Below are positions 1-6,600 of a stretch of DNA of 6,676 nt, piece by piece (the stretch's first letter is position 1; each line of letters starts with the position of its first letter). The stretch is from Cryomorphaceae bacterium. GTDB lineage: Bacteria; Bacteroidota; Bacteroidia; Flavobacteriales; Schleiferiaceae. The stretch spans positions 1-6,676 of the forward strand of contig DNWN01000039.1 in the NCBI GenBank assembly GCA_003507115.1, given 5' to 3'. The notes below the pieces were generated by a model. That model saw only the letters and a list, made by a program, of their open reading frames with translations. It was not told the origin of the DNA and did not search any database. The position numbers and the translations under genes are program-made.

Positions 1-24
1 TAGCCCTCTAGCCCTCTAGCCCTC
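1..24. repeat. Tandem 8-bp repeat, three perfect copies at window edge
   Basis: The unit TAGCCCTC occurs three times in perfect tandem, followed by a degenerate fourth unit (AGGCCCTA) that overlaps the stop codon of the minus-strand dehydrogenase gene. The array touches the window edge, so its true copy number is not visible. It lies in the 3' flank of that gene. The unit is not a multiple of three and contains TAG, so on the plus strand it puts stops in successive frames. No hairpin is formed, so it is not an obvious terminator. Function is unknown; slippage-prone intergenic repeat is the simplest reading. Confidence 0.75.
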
Positions 25-29
25 AGGCC

Positions 30-1316
30 CTACAACCGCGCATCCACCACCTCGCGGGGAAGCACGCCTTTGACGTCGTAAATCACGGCACCTTTTTGGG
101 CTTTCAGTTGATGCATATCCAGGGCGAGGAATTGGTTGTGGGCCACAGCTAAGACGATGGCATCGTAGCCTCCGGGATCCAAAGCGTCGACCAGGCTAAA
201 GCCGTACTCGTGCTCGACCTCTTGAGAGCTGGCCCAGGGATCGTAGGTATCGACTTGTAAGCCGTATTGGAGGAGTTCGTGGCGGATGTCCACGACTTTG
301 GTGTTTCGAATGTCGGGGCAGTTCTCCTTGAAGGTGATGCCTAGCAGTAGGGTGCGGCTTTCTTTGACGGTTTTGCCTTCAGCAATGAGGAGTTTCACCA
401 CTTTGCTGGCGATGAAGAGCCCCATGGAATCGTTGACACGGCGGCCGCTGAGGATGACGGCGGGGTGGTAGCCCAGGCTTTCCGCTTTGTGGGCGAGGTA
501 GTAGGGGTCCACGGAAATGCAGTGCCCACCGACGAGACCGGGGCTGTACTTCAGGAAGTTCCACTTGGTGCCAGCGGCTTCGAGGACGTCGCGCGTGTCA
601 ATGCCGACGCGGTCAAAAATGAGCGAAAGCTCGTTCACGAAGGAAATGTTGACGTCGCGTTGCGCGTTTTCAATGGCTTTGGAAGCTTCGGCCACCTTCA
701 TGTTGGGGGCCAAATGCGTTCCCGCCACGATGATGCTCCGGTAGAGGCCGTCCACAAACTGGGCGGCATCCGGGGTGCTACCGGAGGTGACCTTTTTGAT
801 GGTGGTCAAGGTGTTGACTTTGTCGCCGGGGTTGATGCGTTCGGGGCTGTAGCCACAGAAAAAATCCTGATTGAAGGTCAAGCCACTAACGGATTCCAAC
901 ACGGGTACGCAGTCCTCTTCGGTGCAGCCGGGGTAGGTGGTGGATTCGTAGATGACGACGTCGCCTTTTTGCAGGTAGTGGCCGATCATGTTGGAGGCGC
1001 TCATCAAGGGGCCCAAATCGGGCGCATTCGAGGCGTTGATCGGGGTGGGAACCGTCACAATGTAGACATTAGCCTGGGCCAAATCCTCTATGGTGCAACT
1101 GAATCGAATGCCGCGGTCCAATGCCGCTTGGATGGCGTCGGGTTCCGCTTCCTTGGTGGAATCCTCAGCGCGGTTCAGTTCATCGACGCGTGCGCATTTG
1201 ATATCAAAGCCCAACACGGGGTAGTGCTTCGAAAATTCCAGGGCAAGGGGCATGCCGACATAGCCAAGGCCAATGACGGCAATGTGAGGATTCGTGGGCA
1301 GCTGCGCGGCGTTCAT
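30..1316 (-). CDS. tviB: UDP-N-acetylhexosamine 6-dehydrogenase (TviB/WbpO-type nucleotide-sugar dehydrogenase)
   Basis: This enzyme should oxidise C6 of UDP-GlcNAc or UDP-GalNAc to the uronic acid in two NAD-dependent steps in the cytoplasm, supplying a precursor for capsule, O-antigen or exopolysaccharide. Residues here are numbered from the ATG at 1316 (428 aa, close to TviB at about 425). An N-terminal Rossmann fold is shown by GLGYVG (16-21) and the acidic end of strand 2, GFDI (D38). The TviB-like block YESTTYPGCTEED follows at about 123, then SPERINPGDK, the lysine of NMKVAEASK (K207), and the catalytic cysteine in GGHCISVDPYY (C266). The C-terminal UDP-binding domain has TFKENCPDIRNTK. 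An upstream in-frame GTG at 1334 would add six residues, but it lies upstream of the likely promoter element TACCTTTA, so the ATG is preferred. The gene is divergent from the ABC transporter gene. Sugar-ring specificity (GlcNAc versus GalNAc) cannot be read from sequence alone, and no glycosyltransferase genes are in view. Confidence 0.9.
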   Translation of the reverse strand: MNAAQLPTNPHIAVIGLGYVGMPLALEFSKHYPVLGFDIKCARVDELNRAEDSTKEAEPDAIQAALDRGIRFSCTIEDLAQANVYIVTVPTPINASNAPDLGPLMSASNMIGHYLQKGDVVIYESTTYPGCTEEDCVPVLESVSGLTFNQDFFCGYSPERINPGDKVNTLTTIKKVTSGSTPDAAQFVDGLYRSIIVAGTHLAPNMKVAEASKAIENAQRDVNISFVNELSLIFDRVGIDTRDVLEAAGTKWNFLKYSPGLVGGHCISVDPYYLAHKAESLGYHPAVILSGRRVNDSMGLFIASKVVKLLIAEGKTVKESRTLLLGITFKENCPDIRNTKVVDIRHELLQYGLQVDTYDPWASSQEVEHEYGFSLVDALDPGGYDAIVLAVAHNQFLALDMHQLKAQKGAVIYDVKGVLPREVVDARL

Positions 1317-1329
1317 AGGAGTAAAGGTA
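1317..1329 (-). promoter_or_regulatory. Putative Bacteroidota-type -7 promoter element for the dehydrogenase gene
   Basis: Read on the minus strand, TACCTTTA (1329 to 1322) is followed by CTCCT and then the ATG. It matches the Bacteroidota -7 consensus TAnnTTTG except for the last base. The start of transcription expected a few bases downstream would fall at or next to the ATG, giving a leaderless or nearly leaderless mRNA. I see no good TTG-type -33 element at the usual distance, which lowers confidence. It overlaps one arm of the palindrome. Confidence 0.4.
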
Positions 1330-1347
1330 CGCACCGCCGTACCTTTA
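1322..1347. repeat. Perfect 10-bp inverted repeat in the divergent intergenic region
   Basis: TAAAGGTACG, a 6-bp centre (CACCGC), then CGTACCTTTA form a perfect dyad between the two divergent genes. Each outward-facing arm contains TACCTTTA, followed after four or five bases by an ATG on its own strand. The dyad could be two mirrored core promoters, an operator for a dimeric regulator, or both. As RNA it could also form a hairpin, but it is not followed by a U-tract in either direction. Confidence 0.8.
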
Positions 1348-1351
1348 TCCC
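1340..1351 (+). promoter_or_regulatory. Putative Bacteroidota-type -7 promoter element for the four-gene operon
   Basis: TACCTTTA (1340-1347) is followed by TCCC and then the ATG of the ABC transporter gene at 1352. It matches TAnnTTTG at all but the last position. Transcription would be expected to begin at about the ATG, which fits the lack of any Shine-Dalgarno sequence. No clear -33 TTG element was found at the normal spacing. The mirror-image copy on the other strand starts only 10 bp away, so two polymerases could hardly bind at once. Confidence 0.4.
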
Positions 1352-3130
1352 ATGAAAGCCCTCTGGACGCTCAACCCCTATTTCTGGCGCTACAAGTGGC
1401 TTTTGCTCAGCGGAGTCCTTTTTGTGCTCCTTTCCGCGGCGTTTTCGGTGTTTCCGGCCGTCTACATTCGGGAAGCCTTTGACGAGGTAGCTGCGGCGAT
1501 TTCGGGCCAAGGCACCCCGGATGCCCAGCAAAGCCTCGATCTCAAGCAGGCCCTGATGCTCTATTCCGCCCTGATTTTGGGCTTAAGTGTCCTCAAAGGC
1601 CTCTTTACTTTTTTGATGCGCCAAACCCTGATTGTGATGTCGCGCCACATCGAGTTTGACCTCAAAAATGACATCTACACCCACTACCAAAAATTGGACA
1701 TGGGCTTTTACCGCCGAAATAGCACGGGGGATTTGATGAACCGCATCAGCGAAGACGTGGGGCGGACGCGGATGTACATCGGCCCGGCCCTCATGTACAC
1801 GATCAATACGGCCTTCGCGACGGGAATCACCTTGTACTTCATGTTCTCGGTAGACGTTCGGCTTAGCCTGTTGACCCTGGCTCCCATGCCCCTCTTAGTT
1901 TGGTGCATTTACCGTGTTTCAACCTTGATCAATCAACGGAGTCATGCGGTGCAGGCCCAGCAGTCGGCGATCAGCACTTTAGCCCAGGAGACGTTTTCGG
2001 GCTTGCGGGTGTTAAAAGCGTTTGGCCTGGAAGCGGAGCAAACAGAACGCTATGCAACGAGTGCCAGAAATTCCTTTGCCCAAAACGAACGCCTATACCG
2101 TGTCAATGCGTTGTTCATGCCCCTAATGCTCCTCTTGGTGGGCACCAGCACCCTCATTGCGGTCTGGGTGGGCGGGCAAGGCGTCATTGAAGGCCGTTTA
2201 AGCCCCGGCGTCATTGCGGAGTTTGTGTACTACGTCAACCTCTTGACGTGGCCCATTGCGAGCATTGGCTGGGTCATGAGTATGGTGCAACGCGCGGAAG
2301 CCTCTATGCAGCGAATTAATGATTTTTTACTCATCGAACCGGCCATTCAAAGCCCCGAGCAACCCTATCGCCCCGACGTGTTTCACGGGGATATTGTATT
2401 TGAAAACGTGAGCTACACCTACCCAGACAGTGGCATTCAGGCCTTGAATTCGTTTTCAGCCCACATTGCACCGGGAGAAACCATCGTTGTGGTGGGCAAG
2501 ACGGGGTCGGGGAAAAGCACCTTGGGCCTCCTGCTCAACCGGGTAATGGACCCCCAAACGGGCCGAATTTTGGTCGACGGCGTGGACATTCGGTCCTGGG
2601 ATGTGCAGGTGCTGCGCCGCGCGATTGGCACGGTCCCCCAAGACGCCTTTCTCTTTAGCGACAGCATTGCGGAAAACATTGCGTTTGGCACCATGGATGC
2701 TGGGCGGGAAGTGGTGGAAGAATATGCCGAACTCGCCCACGTCGCCGAAGATGTGCTGGGCTTCCCAAAAGGGTTTGACACCGTGGTGGGCGAGCGCGGG
2801 GTGACCTTGAGTGGAGGCCAAAAGCAACGGGTGAGCATTGCGCGTGCCTTGATTAAAAAACCGCCGATGTTGGTCCTGGACGACGCCTTGTCCGCGGTCG
2901 ACACCGACACGGAAGTCAATATTCTCTCCGACTTGCGCGAGAAACTTCAGGGTGTCACGGCCCTTTTGATTACGCAGCGGTTGAGCTGTGTGCATTTGGC
3001 CGATCGCATCTATGTGCTCGAAGAGGGGCGATTGACCCAAGAGGGCACCCACAGTACGTTGGTCCAACAGGACGGAGTGTATGCCGAACTGTATGCCCTC
3101 CAAAACCCTGATTCCTGGTCTCCCTCATGA
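1352..3130 (+). CDS. ABC exporter half-transporter (fused membrane domain and ATPase) with non-canonical catalytic residues
   Basis: This is a 592-residue type IV (MsbA/MdlA-like) ABC exporter subunit of the inner membrane. Residues 1-325 form the membrane domain, with likely helices near 17-39, 68-89, 144-165, 168-190, 253-275 and 286-311. The nucleotide-binding domain has an A-loop tyrosine (Y357 in VSYTYP), Walker A GKTGSGKST (382-390), Q-loop Q430, signature LSGGQ (486-490) and Walker B LVLDD (507-511). Two residues are unusual: the catalytic glutamate after Walker B is aspartate (D511), and the switch histidine is glutamine (Q542 in ITQRLS). That pattern is known from the degenerate half of heterodimeric exporters such as TM287/TM288. 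The signature motif is intact, so it could complete a partner's active site. No partner lies in this window. The substrate (lipid, drug or peptide) cannot be assigned. The ATG sits just after a promoter-like TACCTTTA. The stop overlaps the next gene by 4 bp (ATGA). Confidence 0.92.
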   Translation: MKALWTLNPYFWRYKWLLLSGVLFVLLSAAFSVFPAVYIREAFDEVAAAISGQGTPDAQQSLDLKQALMLYSALILGLSVLKGLFTFLMRQTLIVMSRHIEFDLKNDIYTHYQKLDMGFYRRNSTGDLMNRISEDVGRTRMYIGPALMYTINTAFATGITLYFMFSVDVRLSLLTLAPMPLLVWCIYRVSTLINQRSHAVQAQQSAISTLAQETFSGLRVLKAFGLEAEQTERYATSARNSFAQNERLYRVNALFMPLMLLLVGTSTLIAVWVGGQGVIEGRLSPGVIAEFVYYVNLLTWPIASIGWVMSMVQRAEASMQRINDFLLIEPAIQSPEQPYRPDVFHGDIVFENVSYTYPDSGIQALNSFSAHIAPGETIVVVGKTGSGKSTLGLLLNRVMDPQTGRILVDGVDIRSWDVQVLRRAIGTVPQDAFLFSDSIAENIAFGTMDAGREVVEEYAELAHVAEDVLGFPKGFDTVVGERGVTLSGGQKQRVSIARALIKKPPMLVLDDALSAVDTDTEVNILSDLREKLQGVTALLITQRLSCVHLADRIYVLEEGRLTQEGTHSTLVQQDGVYAELYALQNPDSWSPS

Positions 3131-4290
3131 AACTTTATCCCAATTTGGTCGCCGGCGTCTTGGAGGTCTTAGAGTGGTCTTTCGGGAAAGGATGGTATGC
3201 GGACCGCGTGGTGGACAAAGTGCTGCGCGCCAACAAGAAATGGGGCGCCCGGGACCGTGCCTTCGTGGCCCAACATAGCTATGAAATGGTCCGATGGTGG
3301 CGCTTGCTTTGGGCGCTCCTCGGCGAGGAACCGAGCCTCAAACGCAAGAAACTCAAAGAACTGTTCGAACTGTATTGGGCCTGGCAAATGGAGGGGACTT
3401 TGATCCTCCCGGAGGATTTGCCCCTTGGGGTGCGCGAGAGCTATCCCGCTTGGTTGGATGCCCGGGCCGATGCCGCCCTCGGAGCGCAGTGGCCGGCCTT
3501 GGCGCATGCCCTCAACCAACCGGCGCAAGTCATTCTACGCGTCAACACCCTACGGGCCACGCGCGAACGTGTTTTGGAACGCCTTGCGGCGGAAGGCATC
3601 GAGGCGGAAGCCTCGGACGTGCGTCCGGAGGCCATTGTCTTGAGCAAGCGCCCGCGCTTGCAACACCTGCCCTCATTCCAGGAAGGTTGGTACGAAGTTC
3701 AGGACGGGGGCTCGCAGTGCATTGCCCCCTATCTGGATCCTCAGCCCGGAGACCGCATTTTGGACGGCTGCTCTGGGGCGGGAGGGAAAGCCCTGCACAT
3801 GGCGGCCCTGATGCAGAACCGGGGCGAAATTCTGTGCATGGACATCGAAGCCTACAAATTGGGGGAAGCCGTCAAACGTGCGCAACGCGCGGGCGTGTCC
3901 ATACTCACAACCAAGCACATCGTACATACCGCAGATGTTTTGGAGCGGGGAGCGTGGGCTGATAAAATGATTTTGGATGTGCCGTGCAGCGGCACCGGCG
4001 TCATCCGCCGCGATGTGGACACCAAATGGAAACTTCTCCCGGAGCACTTGGAGCGCACCTTGGAGGTGCAGGCGCGCATCTTGCAGCGCTATCCTGGGGC
4101 CTTGCGGGTCGGTGGACGGCTAGTCTATGCGACCTGCAGCATTTTGCCCGAAGAAAATGAAGCCCAAGTAGAAGCCTTTGTCAAAGCTCAGCCGCAGTTT
4201 AGCTTAGAGGAGATGGTTCGCATATCTCCGGCACAGGCCCATTCCGATGGCTACTTCGTGGCGGTGCTGACTAAAAATGACCACGTATGA
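3127..4290 (+). CDS. rsmB: RsmB/NOP-family SAM-dependent RNA cytosine-5 methyltransferase
   Basis: The 387-residue product should transfer a methyl group from SAM to C5 of a cytosine in rRNA (position 967 of 16S rRNA for E. coli RsmB) in the cytoplasm. The N-terminal half is a helical, RNA-binding-like region, shorter than the NusB-like domain of the 429-residue E. coli enzyme. The Rossmann methyltransferase domain carries motif I ILDGCSGAGGKA (211-222), motif IV DVPCSGTG with C287, and motif VI YATCSILPEEN with the nucleophile C337. Both cysteines of the m5C mechanism are present, so it should be active. It starts within the ABC gene (ATGA, 4-bp overlap) and ends within murQ by another ATGA overlap, which suggests translational coupling; no Shine-Dalgarno sequence precedes the ATG. 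The family is certain, but the exact target base is not: other members, such as RsmF and NOP2 types, modify other sites, so the symbol is a best estimate. Confidence 0.88.
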   Translation: MKLYPNLVAGVLEVLEWSFGKGWYADRVVDKVLRANKKWGARDRAFVAQHSYEMVRWWRLLWALLGEEPSLKRKKLKELFELYWAWQMEGTLILPEDLPLGVRESYPAWLDARADAALGAQWPALAHALNQPAQVILRVNTLRATRERVLERLAAEGIEAEASDVRPEAIVLSKRPRLQHLPSFQEGWYEVQDGGSQCIAPYLDPQPGDRILDGCSGAGGKALHMAALMQNRGEILCMDIEAYKLGEAVKRAQRAGVSILTTKHIVHTADVLERGAWADKMILDVPCSGTGVIRRDVDTKWKLLPEHLERTLEVQARILQRYPGALRVGGRLVYATCSILPEENEAQVEAFVKAQPQFSLEEMVRISPAQAHSDGYFVAVLTKNDHV

Positions 4291-5105
4291 CTTGGGTAAC
4301 GGAATCGGAATCGCTGCACGACGGCCTCGAACACGCTTCGACCGCGGACATTCTCGCGGGCATCAATGCCGAGGACCACAAAGTGGCGCAGGCAACGGAG
4401 CGCGCCATCCCGGCCGTCCAGGCCTTGGTGGAGGCAATTTTACCTCAGATGAAGGCGGGCGGACGCTTGTTTTATATCGGGGCGGGGACGTCGGGCCGTT
4501 TGGGTATCGTCGATGCATCGGAATGTCCGCCCACGTTTGGCGTCGCCCATGGCCGGGTGGTCGGTTTGATCGCCGGGGGCGATGGAGCCATTCGAAAGGC
4601 CGTCGAATTTGCGGAGGATGATCTCGAGCAAGCTTGGATGGACCTGTGTGCCCACCAAATTAGCCCTCAGGATGCCGTGGTAGGCATCGCGGCCAGTGGG
4701 CGAACCCCCTATGTCCTGGGAGGGCTCCAGGCCGCTCGAACCTTTGGCTGTGTTACGGGGGCCATTGTATGCAATCCGGGCTCCCCGGTTGCCCAAGCGG
4801 CAGAATTCCCGATCGAAGTGGTGGTCGGCCCTGAATTCATCACGGGTTCCACTCGAATGAAATCGGGGACCGCACAAAAACTGATTTTGAACATGCTCTC
4901 GACCACCCTGATGATTCAGTTGGGGCATGTTCAAGGCAACCGCATGGTCGACATGCAGCTGAGTAACGAAAAACTCGTCGCCCGCGGGACGGCCATGGTG
5001 GCGGCCCAGACCGGGCTGGACGCAAACAAAGCGCAAGAACTGTTGTTGGCCAAGGGTAGCGTACGCAAAGCGGTTCAAGCATGGAGAGAACAAACCCACC
5101 CGTAG
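4287..5105 (+). CDS. murQ: N-acetylmuramic acid 6-phosphate etherase MurQ
   Basis: MurQ cleaves the D-lactyl ether of MurNAc 6-phosphate, giving GlcNAc 6-phosphate and D-lactate, a cytoplasmic step of peptidoglycan recycling. The 272-residue protein is a SIS-fold enzyme with the sugar-phosphate loop GAGTSGRLG (65-73), DASECPPTF with E79, GLIAGG (93-98), ASGRTPYV (136-143) and the family signature GPEFITGSTRMKSGTAQK (181-198). E79 and E110 correspond to the two catalytic glutamates reported for E. coli MurQ (83 and 114). It is shorter than the E. coli enzyme (298) at the C-terminus, which I recall as usual for Bacteroidota, so it does not look truncated. The start overlaps rsmB by 4 bp and the 3' end overlaps the desaturase gene by 25 bp. 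No MurNAc transporter, AnmK kinase or amidase gene is visible here, so the substrate must be supplied by genes elsewhere. Confidence 0.95.
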   Translation: MTWVTESESLHDGLEHASTADILAGINAEDHKVAQATERAIPAVQALVEAILPQMKAGGRLFYIGAGTSGRLGIVDASECPPTFGVAHGRVVGLIAGGDGAIRKAVEFAEDDLEQAWMDLCAHQISPQDAVVGIAASGRTPYVLGGLQAARTFGCVTGAIVCNPGSPVAQAAEFPIEVVVGPEFITGSTRMKSGTAQKLILNMLSTTLMIQLGHVQGNRMVDMQLSNEKLVARGTAMVAAQTGLDANKAQELLLAKGSVRKAVQAWREQTHP

Positions 5106-6562
5106 CCCGCATCATTGGATCGGGGATTGCCGGCATTTCGGCCGCCATCCGACTGGCCCGGAAAGGCTATGCCGTCGAGGTCCATGAGGCCAATACGTAT
5201 CCGGGGGGGAAGTTGAGTCAATTTCGGCTCGGGGCCTACCGCTTTGATGCGGGACCCAGCTTGTTCACCTTGCCGGAACATGTCGAAGCCCTGTTTACCC
5301 TCTGTGGCGAGCAGGCGGCCGACCATTTCCCTTACCTCAAGAAGGATGAATCCTGCCGGTATTTCTGGGAGGATGGGACGCGCCTCATTGCGCACAGCGA
5401 CCCGGAGGCCTTTGCCTTAGAGGCCGAAAAACAACTGGGCGAACCGGCGGCCCATACCCGAGCTCATTTGGCCCTGGCGCGCACGCAATACCAGGCCACG
5501 TCGGGTTTTTTCTTGGAGCGATCCCTGCACAGTTGGCGCACCTACCTTCGGCCGGCGATTTTCCGAACGTTGGTGGCCGTTCCCTCTTTGGGGTTGACCC
5601 GCACGATGGATGCCATGCACCGGAAACGGTTTGTCTCGCCCCACATGGTGCAGCTGTTTAACCGCTATGCCACCTTCAATGGTTCGAGCCCATACCAAGC
5701 CCCGGGTACCTTGTGCATGATTCCCCATTTGGAATTTGGCGTGGGAACGTTTCTACCCAAACGAGGCATGGTCGACATTACGCATAGTTTGGTGGCTCTC
5801 GCAGAACGCCAGGGGGTCCAGTTCCACTACGGTCAGCGGGTGGCCCAAATCACCTACGAAGGCCGCCGCGCGACGGGGATACGTCTCGAATCGGGCGAAA
5901 TGCTGGGGGCCGAGGTGGTCGTCAGCAACATGGACGTCACGCCCACCTACCGACGGCTGTTGCCTCAACTTCCCGCACCAGAAGCCACGCTGCGCGCGGA
6001 GCGTTCCTCCTCGGCCTTGATTTTTTATTGGGGAGTGGGCCGCTCATTTCCCGAACTGAACCTCCACAATATCCTTTTCAGTGCCCAGTACGAGGCGGAG
6101 TTTCAGGCCTTGTTTGAAACCAAAACCCTCTTTCCGGACCCCACCGTCTACATCAATATCACCTCCAAAGACGTTCCAGAAGATGCCCCAGAGGGGGGAG
6201 AGAACTGGTTTGTCATGATCAATGCCCCATCCAACGATGGGCAGGACTGGGAAGCGCTCCGACACCAAGCCCGGGAGGCCATCTTGGCCAAAATTCATCG
6301 GGTACTGGGCGTAGACGTCGCCCCGCACATCGTGGAGGAAGACTTCTTGGACCCCGTGCGTATCGAATCGCGCACAAGCAGTGACCGCGGAGCCCTGTAC
6401 GGTTCCAGCAGCAATTCGGCCATGGCGGCATTCCTGCGCCATCCCAATCGGGGAAGCCTCGAAAATCTGTATTTCTGTGGGGGGTCAGCCCACCCCGGTG
6501 GAGGCATTCCGTTGTGCTTGCTCAGCGGAAAGATTGTGGGGGATGCGGTGCCAGCGGCCTAG
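5081..6562 (+). CDS. crtD: Carotenoid desaturase, CrtI/CrtD family (probably 1-hydroxycarotenoid 3,4-desaturase)
   Basis: This 493-residue FAD enzyme of the phytoene-desaturase family introduces a double bond into a membrane carotenoid. The dinucleotide-binding motif GSGIAG (13-18) begins almost at the N-terminus, with E36 at the end of strand 2 and PGGKLS (41-46) after it. DAGPSLFTLP (56-65), FNRYATFNGSSPYQAPGT (from 193) and the C-terminal FAD-contacting block GGSAHPGGGIPLCLLSGK (467-484) are all family hallmarks. The sequence style, especially PGGKLS, SLFTLP and GGGIPLCLLS, resembles the CrtD enzymes of flavobacteria that act on 1'-hydroxylated carotenoids on the way to myxol- or saproxanthin-type pigments. 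A phytoene desaturase (CrtI) remains possible. The ATG at 5081 is the only sensible start upstream of the FAD motif, which forces a 25-bp overlap with murQ. No crtB, crtY, crtZ or crtC homologue lies in view, so the pigment cannot be named from this window. Confidence 0.85.
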   Translation: MERTNPPVARIIGSGIAGISAAIRLARKGYAVEVHEANTYPGGKLSQFRLGAYRFDAGPSLFTLPEHVEALFTLCGEQAADHFPYLKKDESCRYFWEDGTRLIAHSDPEAFALEAEKQLGEPAAHTRAHLALARTQYQATSGFFLERSLHSWRTYLRPAIFRTLVAVPSLGLTRTMDAMHRKRFVSPHMVQLFNRYATFNGSSPYQAPGTLCMIPHLEFGVGTFLPKRGMVDITHSLVALAERQGVQFHYGQRVAQITYEGRRATGIRLESGEMLGAEVVVSNMDVTPTYRRLLPQLPAPEATLRAERSSSALIFYWGVGRSFPELNLHNILFSAQYEAEFQALFETKTLFPDPTVYINITSKDVPEDAPEGGENWFVMINAPSNDGQDWEALRHQAREAILAKIHRVLGVDVAPHIVEEDFLDPVRIESRTSSDRGALYGSSSNSAMAAFLRHPNRGSLENLYFCGGSAHPGGGIPLCLLSGKIVGDAVPAA

Positions 6563-6580
6563 CCTCGGCACAGGAGCCTG

Positions 6581-6600
6581 GGAGGCCCTTCAGGAGGCCC
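6581..6600. repeat. Short direct repeat between convergent gene ends
   Basis: GGAGGCCC occurs at 6581-6588 and again at 6593-6600, a 12-bp period. The second copy overlaps the 3' end of the minus-strand reading frame. It may be chance in GC-rich DNA. A weak imperfect hairpin (CCTG 6577-6580 with CAGG 6591-6594) is possible but has no U-tract, so I do not call a terminator. Confidence 0.3.

Noticed and set aside
1317..1334. GTG start at 1334 adding six residues to the dehydrogenase
   Set aside because: The extra residues are encoded by the promoter-like TACCTTTA itself. The ATG at 1316 gives a length and N-terminus matching TviB better. It cannot be fully excluded without 5' end mapping.
465..1355. 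296-codon plus-strand open frame opposite the dehydrogenase gene
   Set aside because: It is fully antisense to a gene with clear TviB motifs. Its product is Gly/Val/Asp-rich without a recognisable domain, as expected for a mirror frame in GC-rich DNA.
2456..3103. 215-codon minus-strand open frame opposite the ATPase domain of the ABC transporter
   Set aside because: It covers the Walker A to Walker B region, whose codon pattern keeps the antisense frame open. It has no recognisable motif and no start context.
3294..3962. 222-codon plus-strand frame inside rsmB
   Set aside because: It lies in another frame of a gene with all m5C methyltransferase motifs. Its product is rich in Gly, Arg and Pro with no domain, so it is a composition artefact.
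4440..5099. 219-codon minus-strand frame opposite murQ
   Set aside because: The sense strand encodes an unambiguous MurQ. The antisense product has no family signature.
6577..6594. Possible terminator hairpin after the desaturase gene
   Set aside because: The stem is short and bulged and no T-run follows on either strand.
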